A DNA stretch of 6,283 nt, taken from positions 1 to 6,283 of the forward strand of contig DAOURZ010000089.1 in assembly GCA_030627475.1 (NCBI GenBank), written 5' to 3'. Below, piece by piece: positions 1-6,100 of this stretch. The position numbers were made by a program, and so were the translations under genes. The notes below the pieces were generated by a model. The model was not told where the DNA came from. It ran no database searches and saw only the letters and a list, made by a program, of their open reading frames with translations. Source of the DNA: Deltaproteobacteria bacterium (GTDB lineage: Bacteria > Desulfobacterota > Desulfobacteria > Desulfobacterales > ETH-SRB1). Position 1 is the first letter of the stretch; every line of letters begins with the position of its first letter.

Positions 1-444
1 AATAACCATCCCTATAGAGACAGCACTGTCCGCAACATTAAAAGCCGGCCAGTGAAGAGTACCTATGTAGAAATCAAGAAAGTCAACGACCTCTCCAATA
101 CGTATTCTATCAATCAGATTGCCTATGGCACCTCCAAAAATAAGCGCAAAACCCGCAGCAAGCAGTGAATATTCCACTGGTGTTTTCTTGTAGAAATAAA
201 AGATTAAACCTATTGCAAATGATGAGAAAAAAAGAAAAACTATAATACGCAAAACAGAACCGTGATTGGCCATAAATCCGAAAGCTCCGCCAGGATTATG
301 AATATGAATTATATTGAAAAATCCCGGTATAACCGAAATAGAATGATATAAAGGCAGAAAATACAAGATAACGGCTTTTGTAATCTGATCAAGAATAATT
401 ACTGATCCGGCAACGACAGCAAGTTTTAAGTATTTGTTTTGCAT
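1..444 (-). CDS. lspA: Lipoprotein signal peptidase (signal peptidase II), 3' end outside the window
   Basis: LspA is the inner-membrane aspartyl protease that cleaves signal peptides from diacylglyceryl-modified prolipoproteins. The first 148 codons are present and are open to the window edge; the family is usually about 160 residues, so only a short tail is missing. Visible family motifs are an N-terminal membrane segment ending in LDQITK (residues 18-23), HNPGGAFG (49-56), GNLIDR (108-113), EVVDF (118-122) and AFNVADS (134-140). D121 and D139 fit the catalytic pair, and D112 is also highly conserved. Further hydrophobic stretches at about 62-83, 93-111 and 137 onward fit the four-helix fold. 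The ATG at 444 is preceded by AAGGG ten bases upstream. The gene follows ileS on the same strand after 104 bases, the classic ileS-lspA arrangement, and is probably cotranscribed with it. Confidence 0.96.
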   Translation of the reverse strand, partial: MQNKYLKLAVVAGSVIILDQITKAVILYFLPLYHSISVIPGFFNIIHIHNPGGAFGFMANHGSVLRIIVFLFFSSFAIGLIFYFYKKTPVEYSLLAAGFALIFGGAIGNLIDRIRIGEVVDFLDFYIGTLHWPAFNVADSAVSIGMVI

Positions 445-452
445 AATTTTAG

Positions 453-465
453 CGCCCTTAGGGCG
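453..465 (-). promoter_or_regulatory. Small GC hairpin overlapping the lspA Shine-Dalgarno
   Basis: CGCCC-TAA-GGGCG is a perfect 5-bp stem with a 3-base loop, lying 9 bases before the lspA ATG. Its 3' arm contains the AAGGG that is the best ribosome-binding site. It could therefore hold the site closed until ribosomes or another factor open it. No T-run follows, so it is not a typical terminator. The function is inferred. Confidence 0.4.
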
Positions 466-514
466 AGCTCTCAGCCAATAGCTTTTAACCAACAAAATCT
501 ATGCGCCTACATAG

Positions 515-540
515 GGAAGTTAATTCGTCCACGTTCCTTA
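515..540. repeat. Dispersed 26-bp repeat, copy 1 (ileS-lspA spacer)
   Basis: This segment matches 5361-5386 in the same orientation at 24 of 26 positions, including the identical block TTCGTCCACGTT. It begins 8 bases past the ileS stop codon. Immediately beyond it is a small inverted repeat, CTATG-N6-CATAG (about 500-513). Such similarity between two unrelated intergenic regions is not expected by chance and suggests a genome-wide repeat family, which I do not recognise. Confidence 0.65.
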
Positions 541-548
541 ATTTGTTC

Positions 549-3347
549 TTAAACAATATTCAATTTCCCAAGCACCTTCTCACAACGGCTGCAAATGGTT
601 GGGCGCTCAGGATTTAAACCAACGGAAGGATCGTGTATCCAGCAACGTTCACATTTATCAGAGTTTGCAGACTCAACGACTATGGCGAGGCCTTCGATAT
701 CCGTACTTTCATAGGCGTTATCGAATTTTTCTTCTTTAACAAGAGAAGCTCCGGAAATAATAAATATGGTCTTCAAGTCTTCTTCATAAGGATACAGATC
801 TTCATACAGTTCTTCATTCACACTGATTGTCACAACAGCATCAAGAGAATGACCTATTTTCTTTTTTGCTCTTGCCTCTTCAAGAGCTTTTGTCACTTCA
901 CCTCTCACCTTAATAATAGTTTCCCATTTTTGTGCCAGTTTTTCAGCTTTCCAGCTTTCATTCACTTTCGGCAGAAAAGAAAGATGAACGCTGGATTCTT
1001 TTTCTTTTATCTCCGGCATCAGCTTCCAGATCTCTTCTGCCGTAAAAGGAAGTACAGGAGCCATGATCCTGACAACAGAATTCAGTATTATATGTATTAC
1101 GGTTTGAACACTTCTTCGTTCAATTGATTGCGGAGGTGATGTATAAAGCCTGTCTTTAAGGATATCAAGATAAAAAGCGGAAAGATCAAGAGTACAATAA
1201 TTGTGCAGCGCATGGTAGATAACATGAAACTCAAAAGTTTCGTATGCTTTCAAACTTTTTTCAATGAGTTCCTGCAGCTTGTGCAGCGCAAATTTATCAA
1301 TATCAAGCATTGACTCATATGGTATTTTATCTGTTTCAGGATCATAATCAGATAAATTGCCGAGCATAAATCTACAGGTATTTCTGATCCGCCTGTATGA
1401 ATCGCTTAATTGTTTTAAAATGTTTTCAGAAATTCTTATATCATCCCTGTAATCAGATGCAGATACCCAAAGACGAAGAACTTCAGCTCCATATTTATCA
1501 ATAACTTTTTTGGGAGCTATAACATTCCCAATGGATTTTGACATTTTTCTTCCGTTTGCATCAACAACAAAACCATGAGTTAATACAGACTTGTAGGGAG
1601 CTCTATCTCTTGTACCAACGGCTGTTAAAAGAGAGCTGTGAAACCAGCCTCGATGCTGATCACTTCCTTCGAGATAAAGGTCTGCCGGCCATTTTAAATT
1701 CGATCTCTGTTCAAGAACTGCTGCATGGCTTACGCCTGAATCAAACCAGACATCCAGAATATCCGTTTCTTTAATAAATTTATTATGCCCGCATTTTTGA
1801 CACACAGCATTTTGAGAAAGAAACTCCTCTGCCTGTTTTTCAAACCAGACATCTGCCCCATATTTTTCAAAAAGTTCTGAAATTTTATTTGTTGTTTCAT
1901 GATTTATGAATACAGACTCACATTTTTCACAATAAAATACGGTTATAGGCACACCCCATGCCCGCTGTCTGGACACACACCAGTCCGGACGATTTTTAAT
2001 CATTCCGTAAATTCTTTCTTTGCCCCAGTCAGGAATCCATTCAACTTTGTCTATTTCATTAAGAGCTTTGTCCCTTAAGCCTGTTTTGTCCATAGATATA
2101 AACCACTGTGGAGTTGCACGAAATATAACGGGCTTCTTGCAGCGCCAGCAATGGGGATAGGAATGCGAAATTGATTCTCTGGCAACGAGTGCTCCGGTTT
2201 CCTGCAATTTATCAATAACACCATTGTTGGCTTTAAATACGAACTGGCCATTAAAAAACTCTACATCATCAGTAAAACAGCCTTTTTCATTTACCGGAGA
2301 ATAAGGATCCAGATCATATAACAACCCGACTTCATAATCCTCACGACCATGCCCGGGAGCAGTATGAACACATCCGGTTCCTGCATCCAGTGTAACATGC
2401 GAAGCAAGAACAATAAGGGAGTCCCTTTTATAGAGAGGATGACGACATTTTTTATGCTCAAGCGAGGCAGCCTCAATTTCGGCAATAATAGAAAAATCGG
2501 AAACACCGAAAATTTTCATGCAATTTTCAACAAGATCTTTTGCAAGAATAAAAACCTCGCCATCTCCCGTTTCAACAGCAGCATAAACAAAATCAGGATG
2601 AAGCGCCACAGCAAGATTGGCAGGCAATGTCCAGGGTGTTGTAGTCCATATAATCAAATTTACTTTTTTATCTTTAAGCGCCTGAATTCCGGAGTCGTCT
2701 ATTAAAGGAAATTTAACAAATATCGAATTGGAATTTTCGTCGTGATATTCAATTTCCGCTTCCGCAAGAGCTGTCTTACAACTGCAACACCAGTGTATAG
2801 GTTTCTTGCTCCTGAAAAGGCTGTTATTCAAAGCAAACTTGCAGCATTCCCGTGCAATTGTGGATTCATAACTGTAATTCATGGTCAAATAGGGATTGTC
2901 CCATTCCCCCATAACTCCAAGACGCTTGAATTCTTCACGTTGGATATCAACATATTTTTCAGCATATGATCGACATAATCTGCGAAAATCCGTTTGAGAA
3001 ATATTTTTTTTCTTTGATCCAAGCTCTTTGTCAACATTATGCTCAATAGGAAGCCCATGGCAATCCCAGCCAGGCACATAAACAGCATCAAACCCGGACA
3101 TCTGGCGTGAACGCACAATAATATCCTTCAGAATTTTATTAAGAGCAGTACCAATATGGATATTGCCATTTGCATAAGGAGGACCATCATGCAAAATAAA
3201 CGTTTCCCGCCCTTTGGAAGCATTTCTTATCTTATCGTATAAACGGTACTCTTCCCATAATTTCAACTGTTCAGGCTCGCGTCGGGCCAGATTGGCCTTC
3301 ATGGGAAACTTTGTAGCCGGAAGGTTGAGCGTCTTCTTATAATCCAT
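549..3347 (-). CDS. ileS: Isoleucyl-tRNA synthetase
   Basis: This is a full-length class Ia aminoacyl-tRNA synthetase (932 residues; bacterial IleRS is typically 930-940). It charges tRNA-Ile in the cytoplasm and hydrolyses mis-activated valine. The Rossmann catalytic domain carries the HIGH motif as HIGT (64-67), after DGPPYANG (54-61), and KMSKS (601-605). The CP1 editing domain shows [10 protein letters not shown] (235-244) and [15 protein letters not shown] (323-337), with D337 matching the conserved editing aspartate. [10 protein letters not shown] (456-465) and [10 protein letters not shown] (561-570) are also typical. The C-terminal zinc finger is complete (C899, C902, C919, C922), as in the bacterial type 1 enzyme. 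The ATG at 3347 has a strong GGAGGA (3351-3356) three bases upstream, a slightly short spacing. lspA follows on the same strand. No T-box or other leader riboswitch is visible. Confidence 0.98.
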   Translation of the reverse strand: MDYKKTLNLPATKFPMKANLARREPEQLKLWEEYRLYDKIRNASKGRETFILHDGPPYANGNIHIGTALNKILKDIIVRSRQMSGFDAVYVPGWDCHGLPIEHNVDKELGSKKKNISQTDFRRLCRSYAEKYVDIQREEFKRLGVMGEWDNPYLTMNYSYESTIARECCKFALNNSLFRSKKPIHWCCSCKTALAEAEIEYHDENSNSIFVKFPLIDDSGIQALKDKKVNLIIWTTTPWTLPANLAVALHPDFVYAAVETGDGEVFILAKDLVENCMKIFGVSDFSIIAEIEAASLEHKKCRHPLYKRDSLIVLASHVTLDAGTGCVHTAPGHGREDYEVGLLYDLDPYSPVNEKGCFTDDVEFFNGQFVFKANNGVIDKLQETGALVARESISHSYPHCWRCKKPVIFRATPQWFISMDKTGLRDKALNEIDKVEWIPDWGKERIYGMIKNRPDWCVSRQRAWGVPITVFYCEKCESVFINHETTNKISELFEKYGADVWFEKQAEEFLSQNAVCQKCGHNKFIKETDILDVWFDSGVSHAAVLEQRSNLKWPADLYLEGSDQHRGWFHSSLLTAVGTRDRAPYKSVLTHGFVVDANGRKMSKSIGNVIAPKKVIDKYGAEVLRLWVSASDYRDDIRISENILKQLSDSYRRIRNTCRFMLGNLSDYDPETDKIPYESMLDIDKFALHKLQELIEKSLKAYETFEFHVIYHALHNYCTLDLSAFYLDILKDRLYTSPPQSIERRSVQTVIHIILNSVVRIMAPVLPFTAEEIWKLMPEIKEKESSVHLSFLPKVNESWKAEKLAQKWETIIKVRGEVTKALEEARAKKKIGHSLDAVVTISVNEELYEDLYPYEEDLKTIFIISGASLVKEEKFDNAYESTDIEGLAIVVESANSDKCERCWIHDPSVGLNPERPTICSRCEKVLGKLNIV

Positions 3348-3380
3348 GCATCCTCCGAAATTAATTCTATTTTAAATTAG

Positions 3381-3395
3381 CGCACTTTTGGTGCG
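3381..3395. promoter_or_regulatory. Inverted repeat in the divergent ileS / 129-residue gene region
   Basis: CGCAC-TTTTG-GTGCG is a perfect 5-bp-arm inverted repeat. It lies 34 bases upstream of the ileS ATG and just upstream of the candidate promoters for the plus-strand gene, so it could be an operator or a short hairpin in the ileS leader. It contains the octamer CACTTTTG, which also occurs inside the palindrome at 5664-5681. No T-run follows on either strand, so a terminator is unlikely. Confidence 0.35.
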
Positions 3396-3400
3396 GACTG

Positions 3401-3429
3401 TTGGCTCTGGAATAAAAATTGCATATATA
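3401..3429 (+). promoter_or_regulatory. Candidate promoter for the 129-residue gene (sigma-70 or sigma-54)
   Basis: Two overlapping readings are possible. As a sigma-70 promoter, TTGGCT (3401-3406) and TATATA (3424-3429) are exactly 17 bases apart. As a sigma-54 promoter, TGG (3408-3410) and TTGCA (3419-3423) place GG and GC exactly 10 bases apart, the required spacing, although the CAC after TGG is replaced by AAT. The sigma-54 reading predicts a start near 3434, about 55 bases before the gene's ATG. The sequence alone does not decide between them. Confidence 0.4.
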
Positions 3430-3488
3430 AATTTGGAAAGTTGGAACTGGCAAATAAGGATGTACCCCAACAAAAAGAGAGGCACTTA

Positions 3489-3878
3489 ATGCACAATATT
3501 CATTTAAACATACCGTTTGTGGTTTTGTCCACAAAATTGAACAAGGAGGGAACAACGGAAAAACGTTTCTTGACACCTTTTGGTACCATTGACGTAACCT
3601 TCCGGAAGATTTCCAGTGCAGAAAGGCAAGTAGAACACCTTGAGATTGAAGTACAAAGTGACATTGACTACTGGGCTTCATATGATTCCATGCTCACAGA
3701 ATTCAAGACCACTTTGATGCATTTTATTTGGGGAATCGTTCAAGACTATTTTGGACCCAAAGGCCAATGCGACTTTAATGAACAATTTGTGCACTTCAAA
3801 GGGATTAAAGTAACTCTTATGGCACCGTATGGAGATGACGGTATCAAGCAAAAAAATCATGTGTTTTTTCTCCAGTGA
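3489..3878 (+). CDS. Hypothetical protein, 129 residues, family not recognised
   Basis: I do not recognise this protein. The ATG at 3489 is preferred because GAGAGG (about 3477-3482) sits 6 bases upstream; the frame extends to a TTG at 3441, but that start has no good ribosome site. The product appears soluble, with no signal peptide or membrane segment. It seems to begin with alternating hydrophobic, strand-like segments (FVVLST at 10-15, then GTIDVTF) followed by an amphipathic, aromatic-rich helix-like region around residues 80-100 (LMHFIWGIVQDYF), and it ends FFLQ. It has no cysteine pairs, nucleotide-binding motifs or recognisable helix-turn-helix. The coding end overlaps the last 22 bases of the convergent activator gene. 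A perfect 7-bp inverted repeat (TTTGTGG / CCACAAA, 3516-3535) lies just after the start codon. A real gene is likely from its ribosome site, promoter-like upstream sequence and protein-like composition. Confidence 0.75.
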   Translation: MHNIHLNIPFVVLSTKLNKEGTTEKRFLTPFGTIDVTFRKISSAERQVEHLEIEVQSDIDYWASYDSMLTEFKTTLMHFIWGIVQDYFGPKGQCDFNEQFVHFKGIKVTLMAPYGDDGIKQKNHVFFLQ

Positions 3879-5227
3879 GGGTGCGTAATACCAAACTTTT
3901 TAACCTTATAATTAAGTGCCCGGGGGCTAATACCCAGCAATGCGGCTGCTTTCTTTTGCACCCAAAGGCTCTCCTCTAATGCGCCCAAAATGACATCTCT
4001 TTCCTGGCCTGCGAGCGAGTGAGCATAAGCATGAGTAGTGGCTTCCTCTTTGGACTCCCTCTTTATCGGTTCCGGAAGAATGATATTGTCTGTCCGGATC
4101 CGCTGGGACTCTTCGAGAATAACGGCTCTCTCAATGGTGTTGGCGAGCTGTCGGATATTACCTGGCCAGCTATAGGATTGAAGGACTTCCAGCGCTTCGG
4201 GGGAAAAATCCTCAATTTTTTTCTTCAAATTACGACAGGCTTTGTCCAGAAAGTGATAGGCCAAAGGTTTGATGCATTCTTTTCGTTCTCTCAGAGACGG
4301 TAAATGTATCCTCAAGATATTAAGACGATAATACAGATCCTCACGAAAAGCACCTTTTGCCACTTCTATTTCCGGACTCTTATTTGTAGCTGCAATGATC
4401 CTGACATCTGAATGGATGGTCTTGTTTCCACCAACACGTTCAAATGTTTTTTCCTCCAGCACCCCTAACATTCTGGCTTGCAGACCCAGACTCATTTCAC
4501 CAATCTCATCAAGAAGTACGCTTCCCCCTTTTCCTTGCTCCAATCTTCCTATACGTGTCTTGTTCGCACCTGTAAAAGCCCCTCTTTCATGGCCAAACAG
4601 TTCGCTTTCCAAAAGGGATTCCGGAATATTGGCGCAATTAATTTTAATAAAAGGGTTGTTTTGTCTATGGCTGTTAAAATGAATAGCCCCGGACAAAAAA
4701 CTTTTACCTGTTCCGGTTTCTCCGGTAACCAAAATTGTTGAGTCTGTTGCAGAAAATTTTTTGAGGGTGACAATGGTTTGCTTCATACAAAAACTATGAG
4801 CGATAATTCTGTCAAATTCGTAAACCACGTCTTGCTCACGTCTTAAGTAGTCAATTTCATTTTTCAGATGTCTGTTTTCCAGTGCCCTTTGAATGGATAA
4901 CTGGATTTTTTCTTTTAAAAAAGGCTTTGTAATAAAATCAAAACAGCCCTCTTTAACTGCCTTGACGATCAAGCTGGGTTCATCAATTTCACTTGTGGCT
5001 ACAACAGGTGTATGGGGACTCAACAATTTAACACGTTTCAACATGCCAAAGCTGTCCAATTTCTCTAACTGGAGACTCAATAGAATGATTGCATATTCTT
5101 TTTGCTTTAAAACCGTTCCGATATCTTGTTTATCGAACCAACAATCAAGATCGTGAGAAGGCACAAGCGCCTTCTCAACATGATTCAACCACTTTTGGCT
5201 CTCTTCTATCACAAGTATATTAGACAT
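3857..5227 (-). CDS. Sigma-54-dependent transcriptional activator (NtrC family) with a degenerate receiver domain
   Basis: This 456-residue protein has the three-domain NtrC layout. Such proteins bind enhancer DNA and use ATP hydrolysis to open sigma-54 RNA polymerase complexes. Residues about 1-120 form a CheY-like receiver, 140-370 the AAA+ domain and 408-447 a Fis-type helix-turn-helix. The AAA+ domain is intact: Walker A GETGTGKS (169-176), sigma-54-contacting GAFTGA (216-221), Walker B SVLLDE (236-241), REDLYYRLN (295-303) and sensor [10 protein letters not shown] (354-361). The receiver is not intact. The phospho-acceptor aspartate position is serine (S51, in [11 protein letters not shown]), the following proline is glutamate, and the acidic pair is EE (8-9), while T78 and K101 remain. 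Phosphorylation control is therefore unlikely, and no histidine kinase gene is adjacent. The ATG at 5227 has AAGG four bases upstream. The gene diverges from the sigma-54 promoter at 5877 and converges on the 129-residue gene. Its exact target is inferred, not shown. Confidence 0.95.
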   Translation of the reverse strand: MSNILVIEESQKWLNHVEKALVPSHDLDCWFDKQDIGTVLKQKEYAIILLSLQLEKLDSFGMLKRVKLLSPHTPVVATSEIDEPSLIVKAVKEGCFDFITKPFLKEKIQLSIQRALENRHLKNEIDYLRREQDVVYEFDRIIAHSFCMKQTIVTLKKFSATDSTILVTGETGTGKSFLSGAIHFNSHRQNNPFIKINCANIPESLLESELFGHERGAFTGANKTRIGRLEQGKGGSVLLDEIGEMSLGLQARMLGVLEEKTFERVGGNKTIHSDVRIIAATNKSPEIEVAKGAFREDLYYRLNILRIHLPSLRERKECIKPLAYHFLDKACRNLKKKIEDFSPEALEVLQSYSWPGNIRQLANTIERAVILEESQRIRTDNIILPEPIKRESKEEATTHAYAHSLAGQERDVILGALEESLWVQKKAAALLGISPRALNYKVKKFGITHPHWRKNT

Positions 5228-5291
5228 GTCACCTTTTTCAACGACACACCATACAGCCCGCCCTGCACATAGAACAAAACGTGACCATTCC

Positions 5292-5307
5292 GGTGCCAGA
5301 AAGCACC
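5292..5307. promoter_or_regulatory. Inverted repeat upstream of the activator gene
   Basis: GGTGC-CAGAAA-GCACC is a perfect 5-bp-arm inverted repeat, 65 bases upstream of the activator start. It may be a leader hairpin or an operator. No recognisable promoter for the activator was found close to it. Confidence 0.3.
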
Positions 5308-5360
5308 AATTGAATGATGAATTTGGGCAAAGATGGCCTGAAGCTGTGATGCATAGTTGC

Positions 5361-5386
5361 GGAAGTTATTTCGTCCACGTTTCTTA
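5361..5386. repeat. Dispersed 26-bp repeat, copy 2
   Basis: This is the second copy of the repeat at 515-540: same orientation, 24 of 26 identical, with differences at offsets 9 and 22. It lies about 135 bases upstream of the activator gene. Read on the minus strand it falls within an open but startless frame (5209-5430), where it encodes KKRGRNNF; copy 1 in the equivalent frame reads KERGRINF. It could therefore be a remnant of a longer, once-coding mobile sequence. Confidence 0.65.
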
Positions 5387-5402
5387 CCACAGGTTTGTGT
5401 TT

Positions 5403-5443
5403 TATACCAGTAAAAAGGTATATCATTGATTTAATTCTATACC
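5403..5443. repeat. Three TATACC half-sites upstream of the activator gene
   Basis: TATACC (5403-5408) is followed after 8 bases by its inverse GGTATA (5417-5422), and TATACC recurs at 5438-5443. This inverted-plus-direct arrangement is the sort seen in regulator binding sites and could control the activator gene, whose start is about 180 bases away. The region is AT-rich, so chance is possible. Confidence 0.3.
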
Positions 5444-5495
5444 ATTCCCACCAGTATCTCTCGGAAAATCGGAAGTCAAGGCAACCAACAGTGAA

Positions 5496-5637
5496 CAGCA
5501 ATTCTAATTATGCCATTTTGTAGGTTGGGTTGAGGTACGAAACCCAACGATTAGGCTAAAAATTTGCTAAATTTGTTGGGTTTCGCGTTGCTCAACCCAA
5601 CCTACGCTGTGATCAATTTCCATAATTAGAATTGCTG
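5496..5637. mobile_element. 142-bp nested inverted-repeat element (MITE-like) carrying REP-type arms
   Basis: The element is bounded by a perfect 17-bp terminal inverted repeat: CAGCAATTCTAATTATG (5496-5512) and its exact complement (5621-5637). Inside is a second inverted repeat with arms 5520-5548 and 5575-5605. It contains no open frame, so it would have to be moved by a transposase encoded elsewhere. Clear target-site duplications are not visible; the hexamer GTGAAC occurs at 5491-5496 and 5641-5646, but the right copy is not directly adjacent to the terminal repeat. If transcribed, the whole unit could fold into one long hairpin. It separates the activator gene from the sigma-54 promoter region. 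Confidence 0.75.
5520..5605. repeat. Pair of inverted REP-like units (GTAGGTTGGGTTGAG family)
   Basis: The left arm (5520-5548) begins GTAGGTTGGGTTGAG and ends CGAAACCCAAC. The right arm (5575-5605) is its reverse complement apart from a 2-base length difference and a few changes in the middle. Each arm is itself a hairpin (GTTGGGTT against AACCCAAC), as expected for REP sequences mobilised by RAYT/Y1-type transposases. Sequences with this core are, from general knowledge, common in intergenic regions of cyanobacteria and several proteobacteria. A short AAATTT-GCT-AAATTT motif lies in the central spacer (5559-5573). Confidence 0.75.
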
Positions 5638-5663
5638 ACCGTGAACCCGATCAATTACGTCTG

Positions 5664-5681
5664 TATTACACTTTTGTAATA
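5664..5681. promoter_or_regulatory. Palindrome, candidate enhancer site for the sigma-54 promoter
   Basis: TATTACA-CTTT-TGTAATA has perfect 7-bp arms around a 4-base centre. It lies about 200 bases upstream of the sigma-54 promoter's -24 element, within the usual range for enhancer-binding sites. Dyads of this size suit Fis-type helix-turn-helix dimers. Binding by the neighbouring activator is inferred. Confidence 0.4.
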
Positions 5682-5717
5682 TGAGTTTCTATTTTGGGCA
5701 ATTATCCAGCAACTGAA

Positions 5718-5731
5718 TCACCATTTGGTGA
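5718..5731. promoter_or_regulatory. Palindrome, second candidate enhancer site
   Basis: TCACCA-TT-TGGTGA is a 14-bp dyad with perfect 6-bp arms, about 146 bases upstream of the -24 element. It lies 54 bases (centre to centre about 52) from the palindrome at 5664-5681, roughly five helical turns. Its arm sequences differ from that site, so both need not bind the same protein. Confidence 0.35.
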
Positions 5732-5746
5732 GCTGTCACATAATTC

Positions 5747-5781
5747 CCGCTAAAGCGGAAATCCGGCAGCTATTAACCGGA
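5747..5781. repeat. Two adjacent short inverted repeats
   Basis: CCGCT-AA-AGCGG (5747-5758) is followed at once by TCCGG-N10-CCGGA (5762-5781). Both are perfect 5-bp stems. They may be a small REP-like remnant or part of the control region of the downstream promoter. No T-run follows directly, so a terminator is not supported. Confidence 0.3.
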
Positions 5782-5876
5782 CTTATTGACGAGTTGCCAT
5801 CACAATTTATAACCAACTGGAATTTCTGTACAATCCTTCTTTTTTTTGTTATGGCTCTCTTTTTCCATCTATGATG

Positions 5877-5892
5877 TGGCACATATTTTGCT
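5877..5892 (+). promoter_or_regulatory. Sigma-54 (RpoN) promoter, exact consensus
   Basis: TGGCAC (5877-5882), five bases (ATATT), then TTGCT (5888-5892) matches the sigma-54 consensus TGGCAC-N5-TTGCW at every defined position, with GG and GC separated by exactly 10 bases. Transcription should start near 5902, about 45 bases ahead of the riboswitch and on the same strand. Sigma-54 promoters require an ATP-driven activator; one is encoded divergently at 3857-5227. Confidence 0.88.
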
Positions 5893-5907
5893 TATCTTTT
5901 AAAACAA

Positions 5908-5923
5908 GAACGTAAATACGTTC
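5908..5923. promoter_or_regulatory. Palindrome at the start of the transcript
   Basis: GAACGTAAATACGTTC has perfect 7-bp arms around a 2-base centre. It lies roughly 5 to 20 bases after the predicted transcription start and upstream of the riboswitch. It could be a repressor operator, or a 5' hairpin (GAACG-TAAATA-CGTTC) that stabilises the RNA. The role is inferred. Confidence 0.4.
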
Positions 5924-5945
5924 AGGTTCTTTGAATTTTAAAAAA

Positions 5946-6039
5946 TGTTCGTAAACGGCAAACCGTTTGAAAGAGCGGGACGCAAAGCCACTGGCCTAAG
6001 TCCAAACTTGTAAGGATATGGCAGCAGGGCTGCCGAGCA
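5946..6039 (+). promoter_or_regulatory. Cyclic-di-GMP-I (GEMM-I) riboswitch aptamer
   Basis: All GEMM-I landmarks are present in order. P1 forms between TGTTCG (5946-5951) and CGAGCA (6034-6039). The conserved GGCAAACC segment follows. The first hairpin has stem CCGTTT/GAGCGG (5963-5968 with 5973-5978) closed by a GAAA tetraloop (5969-5972). Next are the conserved GGACGCAAAGCC and the GCC/GGC pairing (5987-5989 with 5993-5995). The classic 11-base tetraloop receptor is exact: CCTAAG (5995-6000) and TATGG (6017-6021). The last stem pairs GGCAGC (6020-6025) with GCTGCC (6029-6034). The RNA binds the second messenger c-di-GMP and controls the downstream exported-protein gene. Confidence 0.96.
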
Positions 6040-6099
6040 AATGCAGCATCTTGTCGAAGTTGCGTTTTGCGCGGTCAAAACGCTGGAGGTGCTGCCATG
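6018..6099 (+). promoter_or_regulatory. Riboswitch expression platform acting at translation
   Basis: ATGGCAGCA (6018-6026, within the aptamer) is perfectly complementary over 9 bases to TGCTGCCAT (6090-6098), which spans the ribosome-site spacer and the first two bases of the start codon; a T-G pair (6017 with 6099) extends it. This pairing and the aptamer fold are mutually exclusive. A stable hairpin, GCGTTTTG-N6-CAAAACGC (6062-6083), lies between them and ends one base before GGAGG (6085-6089). No T-run follows, so control of translation rather than termination is suggested. Confidence 0.65.
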
Positions 6100-6100
6100 A
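6041..6100 (+). CDS. Possible 19-codon leader ORF overlapping the next gene's start
   Basis: An ATG two bases after the aptamer opens a 19-codon frame (MQHLVEVAFCAVKTLEVLP) whose TGA overlaps the next gene's ATG as ATGA, the usual arrangement for translational coupling. It crosses the whole expression platform, so ribosomes reading it would disrupt the structures there. The ribosome site is weak: the only purine-rich match, AGGG at 6026-6029, lies inside the aptamer. A frame this short can arise by chance. Confidence 0.25.
   Translation: MQHLVEVAFCAVKTLEVLP

Noticed and set aside
633..1127. Long plus-strand open frame opposite ileS.
   Set aside because: It lies wholly within the well-supported ileS gene on the other strand and has low-complexity, phenylalanine-rich content typical of an antisense shadow.
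5283..5298. Possible sigma-54 promoter for the activator on the minus strand (TGGCAC as -24).
   Set aside because: The -12 element reads TGGTC instead of TTGCW, so the essential GC is missing.
5209..5430. Open minus-strand frame of 73 codons just upstream of and overlapping the activator start, with protein-like composition (for example RNNFRNYASQLQAIFAQ).
   Set aside because: It has no ATG, GTG or TTG start near its beginning and no ribosome site. It may be a remnant linked to the dispersed repeat, but it is not supported as a gene.
5238..5501. Minus-strand 87-codon frame starting from a TTG inside the inverted-repeat element.
   Set aside because: There is no ribosome site, its start lies in the mobile element's terminal repeat, and the product is not recognisable.
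5799..5811. Possible IHF site between the dyads and the sigma-54 promoter.
   Set aside because: It only partly matches the IHF consensus (ATCAC instead of ATCAA, weak TTR), which is too poor to list in AT-rich DNA.
5832..5850. T-rich run suggesting a terminator on the plus strand.
   Set aside because: No stable GC-rich hairpin precedes it directly.
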